Part shown: positions 15,890 through 20,961 of the stretch, one piece after another
Layout of the letters: each line of letters opens with the position of its first letter
Numbering within the stretch: the first letter of the stretch is position 1
Origin: G020354645 sp050053515
Lineage (GTDB): Bacteria > Desulfobacterota > Desulfobacteria > Desulfobacterales > G020354645
Reading direction: 5' to 3'
NCBI GenBank assembly: GCA_050053515.1
Contig: JASFTQ010000036.1
Coordinates: 1-20,961 of the forward strand
DNA: 20,961 bases
Position numbers and translations under genes: made by a program
Notes under the pieces: model-generated
Seen by the model: only the letters and a program-made list of their open reading frames with translations
The model's database searches: none
What the model was told of the DNA's origin: nothing

Positions 15890-16409
15890 TGTTCAGGGAG
15901 TTGCCGGGTCGCAACACCCGCTCCGGAGTCAATCCGGGCAAGGCAAAATTGCATGAAACAATTACCGCCCCTGGTTTTAGTTCCGACCACAGCTTAGTGG
16001 ATAATGATTTCATGACGTCCGGAAAAAGATAGCAGAAGACGATGTCCGCTCCCGTCAAATCCGCCCGCCAGAAATTCTGCAACCGAATTTTTACGCCTCG
16101 AACACCAAAACAAGCTACCCGTGCCTTTAGGTAAGCCAATGGATTTATTTCGAATCCAACTGCCTGAACGCCGTAACGTTTCCGCACATGGCGCAGCACC
16201 CGGCCATCCCCACAGCCCAGGTCTACCAGCAACTGTCCGGAATTCATCGGTACAGCATCCATGAAGGCAGCAATCCTTACCCGGGAGGTAGACACATAGA
16301 GCGCACCCTTTGTAGCAGGTAACACTAGAGCGATGCTAAAGGCATAGGCCATTTTAAACGCGAAGGCAGCGCCTAACAGCAGGATGATTATCCAAATTAA
16401 TACATCCAT
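15855..16409 (-). CDS. Membrane-anchored class I SAM-dependent methyltransferase
   Basis: Numbered from ATG 16409 (184 residues), the protein starts with a membrane helix (about 3-22). After a short linker it has the SAM motif VDLGCGDGRVLRHV, an acidic strand end in AVGFEINP, then ADIVFCYLFPDVM and a C-terminal PIYIYRIG strand. The layout resembles small DOT1-like or FkbM-unrelated bacterial methyltransferases tethered to the inner membrane. The substrate is unknown. GTG at 16427 is an alternative start. Its last 35 bases overlap the open frame of the DUF169 pseudogene, and its C-terminus looks complete. The truncation therefore affected the DUF169 gene only. Confidence 0.85.
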   Translation of the reverse strand: MDVLIWIIILLLGAAFAFKMAYAFSIALVLPATKGALYVSTSRVRIAAFMDAVPMNSGQLLVDLGCGDGRVLRHVRKRYGVQAVGFEINPLAYLKARVACFGVRGVKIRLQNFWRADLTGADIVFCYLFPDVMKSLSTKLWSELKPGAVIVSCNFALPGLTPERVLRPGNSLNNDPIYIYRIGR

Positions 16410-16524
16410 TTTCCAAATTGCGGCCACGCACCAGTCGACCGTATGAGCGATATCGTGCTACATTCCCCTGAAAATTGTCGCCCTGCCTTGTTTTGGAGCG
16501 TTGCGGGCAAGTTTCATATATTTC

Positions 16525-16553
16525 TTGACAATGGGTTCCGTTAATTCTAACAA
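16525..16553 (+). promoter_or_regulatory. Possible sigma-70-type promoter of the PilZ gene
   Basis: A perfect TTGACA (16525-16530) is followed 17-18 bases later by a weak -10 (TAACAA/AACAAT) in A/T-rich DNA, about 85 bases before the PilZ start. It is the only good -35 in the 228-base divergent gap. Nothing else in the gap is recognisable. Confidence 0.3.
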
Positions 16554-16637
16554 TTTATATACTTGAAAATTTTATGGATTGTTATTAACATAGCCTGAAA
16601 ACAGTGAAACCACACAACCATAAGGAGGCAAGGTAAA

Positions 16638-16976
16638 ATGGCCAGTACCGATCGCCGCTCTACCAAACGCGTTCCTGCCAAGTACGAGATCAAACTCATC
16701 CATGAGGGAGACTATCTCATATCCTTCAGCAAAGACATATCCGTGGATGGCATGTTTATTCAGACAGACAACTTTCCCGACGTCGGTGATACCACCAAAC
16801 TGACCTTCTCCATTGGAGAACTTAACAAGGTATCTGTTGATGCCAAGGTCGTCTGGGTCAACGATGTTGAGTCCACCAAAGATGCCGGCATGGGCGTTCA
16901 GTTTATGAACCCCCCCAAACATTTAAAAGACACCATCTTGAAAGTCGTCAACCGGGTCGCGGTGCTTGAACGCTAG
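16638..16976 (+). CDS. PilZ-domain protein (predicted c-di-GMP receptor)
   Basis: The 112-residue, single-domain PilZ protein has the arginine motif RRSTKR (residues 6-11) and the strand motif D-x-S-x-x-G (DISVDG, 34-39), the two segments that grip cyclic di-GMP. VDAKVVWVND and GMGVQFMN are typical later strands. An excellent ribosome binding site (AAGGAGG, 9 bases before ATG) supports the start. It is monocistronic, flanked by convergent and divergent genes. Single-domain PilZ proteins relay c-di-GMP levels to motility, adhesion or secretion targets; its target here is unknown. Confidence 0.92.
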   Translation: MASTDRRSTKRVPAKYEIKLIHEGDYLISFSKDISVDGMFIQTDNFPDVGDTTKLTFSIGELNKVSVDAKVVWVNDVESTKDAGMGVQFMNPPKHLKDTILKVVNRVAVLER

Positions 16977-17129
16977 GCGGTGGCCAAAACCAACAGCACA
17001 ATGCGAACTGCGGCAACCATACTTTCAAGCGGTAAAACCCCGACCCTCTTTAGTTTTTAACCGCCACGGCAACACACAGCCTACACCTCACGATCACCCA
17101 TACCCTTCGTATCTGACAGCATCTGCAAT

Positions 17130-17840
17130 TCAGATTTGTATACCCAGTGCCGAAAGTTCAGACATGATTACAGAATCCCACCCACGATTGGCCTTTGGGT
17201 TTGCGGGGCTCGGATGCGTAATCTGACCGATGACCACATCACTGCCGGACAACGCGATTTGAGCACGTTCCCTGGCAAAGCGGCCCACTCCCACCACATA
17301 ACGGGGTTTTATCCAATTTATGGTTCGCCGGAGTGCCCGATCACAGACCTCCAGCAATAGTTTTCGCTCTGCAGCGCGCAAGTTGTTGGGCGTTCTATTG
17401 CGACCGCTGCCCTCTATGAATAGCAGGGGGCAATAATTGGCAACAAAGAACCGCGAGAAAAACCTCTCAGGAGTTTCAAACTGGCCACGGGCCCAGCCCC
17501 ACAGCCTTCTCCCGCTGACCTCACTTCTTTTACAATCAAAACCCTCAACCGGACGTTTTGGATGCATTCGTTCAGGTGTTCCCACGGAAGTTTCAATCCC
17601 CAACCAATTCCTTACGGCCGTGACCTCACCAAACGGCACGCCGGTTTGAGCCATGCCCCAGGGGCCGGGATTCATTCCGATAAGGACGACCTCCCTTGGG
17701 CGGCCGGCGTAGCGTCGCAGATATAGGGTATGGGCTTTTTTTGCATATTCAAAAGGGTTGTAGACATGGGTGACCGGGGGACCGAAATCCAAGGGACGCA
17801 AATCTATCAATAGATCATCGATGATTTTTTCTAAACGCAT
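17130..17840 (-). CDS. SMUG1-type uracil-DNA glycosylase (UDG family 3)
   Basis: This 236-residue repair enzyme removes uracil (and in relatives 5-hydroxymethyluracil) from DNA. Motif 1 is GMNPGPWGMAQTGVPFGE (55-72), with the family-3 catalytic asparagine. Motif 2 is HPSPANPKANRGW (209-221). VYNPFEYA near the N-terminus and NYCPLLFIEG are also SMUG1 hallmarks. Bacterial SMUG1 enzymes are less common than Ung. ATG 17840 overlaps the end of the DapF-like gene by 26 bases, so the two are translated from one message. The 153-base gap beyond its 3' end, towards PilZ, holds only a possible weak hairpin (17029-17064). Confidence 0.93.
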   Translation of the reverse strand: MRLEKIIDDLLIDLRPLDFGPPVTHVYNPFEYAKKAHTLYLRRYAGRPREVVLIGMNPGPWGMAQTGVPFGEVTAVRNWLGIETSVGTPERMHPKRPVEGFDCKRSEVSGRRLWGWARGQFETPERFFSRFFVANYCPLLFIEGSGRNRTPNNLRAAERKLLLEVCDRALRRTINWIKPRYVVGVGRFARERAQIALSGSDVVIGQITHPSPANPKANRGWDSVIMSELSALGIQI

Positions 17841-18675
17841 AATCGAATATTTCAGTCGAAAGCGTTCCCTCAGCTACTTTGGTAACCGGCCCGGCCATCA
17901 TGATCTGGTAGTCCTCTGAAATGGAGATGTCGATTTTGCCACCCGGCATGTGAACAACGATGTCTGAATCACACCGTCCCAATCGATGCGCCACTGCAGC
18001 TGCGGCACTGCTGCTGCTTCCGGATGCCAGCGTGTAACCGGCCCCCCGTTCCCAGATTTCGATCTGAATGTTGGCACGGTCTAAAATCTTCATGAACTGG
18101 ACATTTGTTCTGTTTGGAAAAAGCGGGTGATTTTCGATCTGAGGTCCTAAACGGCGGGTTTCCGCTGCCGAGATTTCATCACAGGGTATTACGCAATGGG
18201 GATTTCCAATGGTAGCGGCACAAAAGATCAATTCCTGCCCATCAACATTCAGGGTCTCGTTGATTACCTCCCGCGGCTTTCCATCAACCGGTATCCGATC
18301 ACTGCAGAAATTGACCCGACCCATCTCAACGGTGGCACTGCGCCCCTTCGTGTGGATCCGGCATTTAACGATGCCACCGGCGGTATGAATCGTAAACCGG
18401 TCCCCCCGGACAAGACCCTTATCCCAGAGATACCGGGAAAATATACGCAATCCATTACCGCTTTTTTCAGCCTCACTCCCATCGGGGTTATAAATTCGTA
18501 AGGCAAAGTCAGATGTTGCCGTATCCAGGGGGCCGAGTAAAATTCCGTCAGATCCGATACCGAAATTTCGGTGGCAAATTCTCTGAATTTGATCCGAAGA
18601 CAGTTTCTCGTGAAAATCGGCAGGATCGATAACAATATAGTCATTTCCGAGAGCGTGATATTTGTAAAAAATCAT
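17815..18675 (-). CDS. DapF-like protein with both catalytic cysteines replaced by serine
   Basis: Numbered from ATG 18675 (286 residues), this is a full-length member of the diaminopimelate epimerase family. The N-terminus FYKYHALGNDY, NPDGSEAE, IGNPH and the two-lobe layout are conserved. DapF inverts LL- to meso-diaminopimelate with two cysteines in CGNG and ACG. Here these are S72 in KSGNG (codon AGC) and S219 in LASGS (codon TCC). ERGAGE also reads ERGAGY. Simple epimerisation may therefore be weak or replaced by another reaction, which is inference. A GTG at 18687 overlaps the bTHX stop as GTGA and is an alternative start. The operon order is bTHX, this gene, SMUG1. Confidence 0.85.
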   Translation of the reverse strand: MIFYKYHALGNDYIVIDPADFHEKLSSDQIQRICHRNFGIGSDGILLGPLDTATSDFALRIYNPDGSEAEKSGNGLRIFSRYLWDKGLVRGDRFTIHTAGGIVKCRIHTKGRSATVEMGRVNFCSDRIPVDGKPREVINETLNVDGQELIFCAATIGNPHCVIPCDEISAAETRRLGPQIENHPLFPNRTNVQFMKILDRANIQIEIWERGAGYTLASGSSSSAAAAVAHRLGRCDSDIVVHMPGGKIDISISEDYQIMMAGPVTKVAEGTLSTEIFDYAFRKNHR

Positions 18676-18683
18676 ACACCCAC

Positions 18684-18785
18684 TCACTTTCTACGTTCTT
18701 TCTTTTTTTTCTTTCTCGGGCGGGTTTTACCGTAGGTTTTTTTCCAGATTTTTCCGCGCTTTGTACGTTGATCACCTTTCCCCAT
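18684..18785 (-). CDS. thx: Ribosomal protein bTHX (30S Thx)
   Basis: This 33-residue, extremely basic protein begins MGKGDQRTKRGKIWKKTYGK, has RPRKKK in its second half, and closes with KERRK. It matches the small 30S protein Thx first known from Thermus, which has M-G-K-G-D-x-R-T-x-R-G-K-I-W and Y-G-K-x-R-P-R-K-K-K. In Thermus it sits in the 30S head between 16S rRNA helices. The ribosome binding site GGAGG lies 7 bases before ATG 18785. Its TGA overlaps a GTG start for the DapF-like gene (GTGA), so the gene probably leads this operon. The length slightly exceeds Thermus Thx because of a longer lysine/arginine tail. Confidence 0.88.
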   Translation of the reverse strand: MGKGDQRTKRGKIWKKTYGKTRPRKKKKKERRK

Positions 18786-18941
18786 GTTTGATCCTCCGGC
18801 GAATTAATATTTGTCATTTGGGTTGGTGCATGTTTATCCCATCGCGAATATAGCATTTCATTCGATAGGCATTGGGGGTGATGAATAGACTCTTCATTAT
18901 TAATTAAAAATGATTCGATGATCAAGCTTTATTCGCCTTCG

Positions 18942-19078
18942 CTCGAATATCCCGTTCCCAGACTCGACGACTCGCCTGAGGGCTGTGCATGGGTCTCGGC
19001 TGAACCCTTGAGGTGGGCTCCTCGGCCGAGCGTTCAGTCCGAAGAAAACCCCTCGTCGAAGTCTTGCGACAGGATGAG
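18942..19078 (+). ncRNA. Candidate structured RNA, rod-shaped, possibly 6S RNA
   Basis: In a 389-base gap between bTHX and the lipoprotein gene, a G+C-rich island stands out. Bases 18949-18970 pair imperfectly with 19053-19075; the inner ten (GACTCGACGA with TCGTCGAAGTC) pair with one bulge. An inner helix pairs TCGGCTGAAC (18996-19005) with GTTCAGTCCGA (19032-19042), also with one bulge. Between the helices is an asymmetric internal loop (25 and 10 bases). A long closing stem, open central bubble and apical stem are the architecture of 6S RNA, which binds RNA polymerase. CCTGAG and GTCCGA also recall 6S. G-U pairs fit the + strand slightly better. The identity is tentative; the secondary structure is better supported. 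Confidence 0.42.
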
Positions 19079-19174
19079 AAACCCATCGTTAAATTCAGCT
19101 AAAATTTGACGGGTGATCTTCACTCTGCTAATATTTTTTTGATATGACCACCACTTCCGACAGAGGGGAGATTT

Positions 19175-20023
19175 ATGAAGAGACGTTTACACTTGCAAGG
19201 AGATGATGTATCGATCCCTCATTGGGTCGTATCTCTCTTGCTGATGAGCGTTGTTCTTTCCTGTTCTCACATTTTGGGAAATGGATCCGGCACCTTCAGT
19301 TACACGGATAAAATCCAGTTTGGCCGTGCTTTTGAAAAGCTGCAGATCATTGGTGAAGGAACCGAGTTTTTAACAATAAAATGCGATATTTCAAGATCCC
19401 TGCTAGACAGATACAACGTGTATGCCCTGGTTTTAGACCAGGATATGCAACCCTTGAGAAAGGTCAGCGGTTTTAGCGTTTACCCGAAAATCAAAGCAAA
19501 AAACCATCTTTGGTTTTACTTTTTGCGTTATCAGCCCGGTCACATGTTTCATTCCTCTACCCGGAGCCAATACATAAAATTCACGGTGGTAGCAGGCAAA
19601 ACCGTAAAATTGGAGCATGTTGTAAAGAGCCCCAAACTCTGGGGGTCCGCAAAAGAGGTAAAAATTTTCGATCTTCCGGCGCCGCCGGATAAAACACCCG
19701 GGTATTTGATTTTAAAGGATTACACGTTTTTGGCCAAAGGGGATATCAGAAAACCAGAGGGATACTATGTGACGGGAGACGTGATCGGCTGGCGGGGCCG
19801 CTGGACGCATTTTATGGCGACATCGAATGTCTTGGGCAGAGATGATCTGGTACTGAAAAACATATTGCCGACAGATCAAGGCTGGTTGGAATTAATGACG
19901 GGGGCGACCCATTCGATGAAAGAAGCGGTTTCTCCTGTTGAACCCTATGTTAATGGATGGTGGGACGCCAAAGGGTATTTTCATCCCGATAATTTGAAGG
20001 TCTACGGGTTGAAAAAGCGTTAA
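19175..20023 (+). CDS. Predicted lipoprotein of unknown function, 282 residues
   Basis: The N-terminus has a long polar n-region, then a hydrophobic stretch (17-28) ending VLSC with C30 as the likely lipidated cysteine. The mature part looks beta-rich with many aromatic residues and no family I recognise. Segments such as WFYFLRYQPGHM, GWRGRWTHFMATSNVLGRDD and WWDAKGYFHPD are distinctive. GAGGGGAG about 7 bases upstream supports ATG 19175. It ends one base before the convergent aldo/keto reductase gene. Outer-membrane or periplasmic location is inferred from the lipobox; whether it travels to the outer membrane is not clear. Confidence 0.75.
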   Translation: MKRRLHLQGDDVSIPHWVVSLLLMSVVLSCSHILGNGSGTFSYTDKIQFGRAFEKLQIIGEGTEFLTIKCDISRSLLDRYNVYALVLDQDMQPLRKVSGFSVYPKIKAKNHLWFYFLRYQPGHMFHSSTRSQYIKFTVVAGKTVKLEHVVKSPKLWGSAKEVKIFDLPAPPDKTPGYLILKDYTFLAKGDIRKPEGYYVTGDVIGWRGRWTHFMATSNVLGRDDLVLKNILPTDQGWLELMTGATHSMKEAVSPVEPYVNGWWDAKGYFHPDNLKVYGLKKR

Positions 20024-20024
20024 T

Positions 20025-20828
20025 TCAAAAGAATTTAGCAGATTTTTTGTGGACGTGATCGCCGATGCGCCGCATGCGCTCCAGCTCCTTATCGCTCAAG
20101 GGGCCCAGTTCAAGGCTTCTGAGCGCCTCTCGCATCTGGTTCAAGTCTTTGGGACCGCTCATACAGATATCCACTGCTGAATGGGAAAGGGCAAAACGGT
20201 AACAATCGCTGCCCGAAGGCGGTGCCTCGCCGCCCGGCATTTTCCGGGGATTCAGCAACTGCCCCCAACGGGTGGCCGTATAGGTAATAATACCCGGCCG
20301 TGTTTTTTCCTGAAGATGGATGAAAATATCATTCTCAGCTCCCCGGTGGGCGGCGTTGTAGCGAATGTGGAACAGGTCGAATGTGCCCTCTTTTGCCAGA
20401 CGGGGGAATAGTAAGCGGTTGTGGCTGGAAAGCCCGAGAAACCGGAATAAACCCTTTTCTTTCATCTCAAAAGCTTTATCCAAGATTCTTTGATTGGGCC
20501 GGTGGTTATGCCAACCCAAGAGAAGAACATCGGCGGAATCCAACCCCAGTGATTTCAGAGCCTTTTTATAAAATAAATCCATTAAGAAAGCCGAACGCGA
20601 ATAACTCTGGATAACAACAACCAATCGATCACGCTTGCCCTGACCGCAAATATTTTTAATCGCCTGCAGCATTCCGGTTTTGCGTTGAGAGCCCCAATAA
20701 AAATAATTACACCCCTTTTCGAAAGCCTCCTCATACGCATTCGGCGGGGCCCCGTAACTGGCGGCAACCCCCAATCTTCCAACTTCAAGACCGGTGTGCC
20801 CCAGAATTCTTGTTTGCCTGAAATCCAT
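20025..20828 (-). CDS. Aldo/keto reductase-fold protein with altered catalytic residues
   Basis: From ATG 20828 (267 residues, AGAGGG 6 bases upstream), the protein follows the (beta/alpha)8 aldo/keto reductase pattern. It starts RILGHTGLEVGRLG, has GLFRFLGLSSHNR in the middle, and ends with SGPKDLNQMREAL, like the NAD(P)H-binding end of the family. The usual motif with D-T-A-x-x-Y-G is replaced by GCNYFYWGSQRK. The strand that normally ends in the catalytic lysine reads VVVIQSYS. LHWPD is replaced by LGWHNH. By this alignment most of the D-Y-K-H tetrad is changed. It may be a non-canonical oxidoreductase or may use other residues. A TTG at 20846 is an unlikely start. Confidence 0.85.
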   Translation of the reverse strand: MDFRQTRILGHTGLEVGRLGVAASYGAPPNAYEEAFEKGCNYFYWGSQRKTGMLQAIKNICGQGKRDRLVVVIQSYSRSAFLMDLFYKKALKSLGLDSADVLLLGWHNHRPNQRILDKAFEMKEKGLFRFLGLSSHNRLLFPRLAKEGTFDLFHIRYNAAHRGAENDIFIHLQEKTRPGIITYTATRWGQLLNPRKMPGGEAPPSGSDCYRFALSHSAVDICMSGPKDLNQMREALRSLELGPLSDKELERMRRIGDHVHKKSAKFF

Positions 20829-20899
20829 GTTATGCCCTCTTGACAATCACTCTAATTTTTACAGTCGCAGGAAATCGATGGTGATGGTTCAACGGTTGC

Positions 20900-20961
20900 C
20901 TACGCCTTTTGCGACAGGTATTCGGGTGCTTCTGGCTCCAGGTGGAAATTACCATATCGTT
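20900..20961 (-). CDS. Possible 3' end of a further - strand gene, cut by the window
   Basis: The last 62 bases, read on the - strand, give YGNFHLEPEAPEYLSQKA followed by TAG at 20902-20900, a plausible protein C-terminus. It would lie 71 bases upstream of the aldo/keto reductase in the same direction. Only ~20 residues are visible and the opposite strand is also open (ATG 20878), so this is a weak call. Confidence 0.25.
   Translation of the reverse strand, partial: RYGNFHLEPEAPEYLSQKA

Noticed and set aside
17029..17064. Hairpin GCGGT-AAAA with TTTT-ACCGC as a terminator between PilZ and SMUG1
   Set aside because: The stem is imperfect and no T-run follows on either strand; support is too weak to list it as a terminator.
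18641..18925. A - strand 94-codon frame overlapping bTHX and the DapF-like gene
   Set aside because: It is out of frame with bTHX, which has a strong family match and ribosome binding site. The overlapping frame has no protein-like pattern.

Overview
This window looks like chromosomal DNA from an anaerobic or microaerophilic Gram-negative bacterium, most likely of the Desulfobacterota (former Deltaproteobacteria). The clues are a cytochrome bc complex with ethylbenzene-dehydrogenase-like heme proteins, a DUF169 relic, lipoproteins with Gram-negative lipoboxes, many two-component proteins, a gene for the small ribosomal protein bTHX, and moderate G+C with A/T-rich gaps. The assignment comes from protein style, not from a marker gene. 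No tRNA, rRNA, CRISPR array or intact mobile element was seen.

Positions 1-2340 (mostly + strand): the 3' end of a copper-exporting P1B-type ATPase, a decayed MazF/PemK toxin tail, a 29-residue single-span membrane protein, and an ECF sigma factor overlapping a soluble zinc anti-sigma factor. Positions 2340-8275 (all - strand) form the most coherent block. A Rieske protein, a fused b6f-like cytochrome b and two paralogous heme proteins lie in one tight operon. Directly upstream is an OmpR-family response regulator with its membrane histidine kinase. Between the two blocks sit four TTTCACA direct repeats at exact 11-bp spacing, ending 10 bp before a -10-like hexamer. This is how PhoB/OmpR-type activators are arranged, and it suggests that the two-component system switches on the cytochrome operon.

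Positions 8379-13373: a methyltransferase, an unrecognised 132-residue protein, a heptamer-based inverted repeat, a voltage-gated-type potassium channel with a C-terminal zinc ribbon, a soluble PAS hybrid histidine kinase, and a small membrane protein. Positions 13396-16427: a lipoprotein joining a von Willebrand A domain to a CsgG-like C-terminus, a DUF169 pseudogene that is both 5'-truncated and frameshifted, and a membrane-anchored methyltransferase.

Positions 16638-20961: a PilZ protein (+ strand), then a - strand operon of bTHX, a DapF-like protein in which both catalytic cysteines are serine, and a SMUG1-type uracil-DNA glycosylase. Beyond these lie a G+C-rich, rod-folding RNA candidate that resembles 6S RNA, a lipoprotein of unknown function, and an aldo/keto-reductase-fold protein with an altered active site. 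The most notable points are the predicted regulator-to-cytochrome circuit, the paired CX3CH heme proteins, the Ser/Ser DapF homologue, and two genes too small for routine calling (bTHX and the 29-residue protein).
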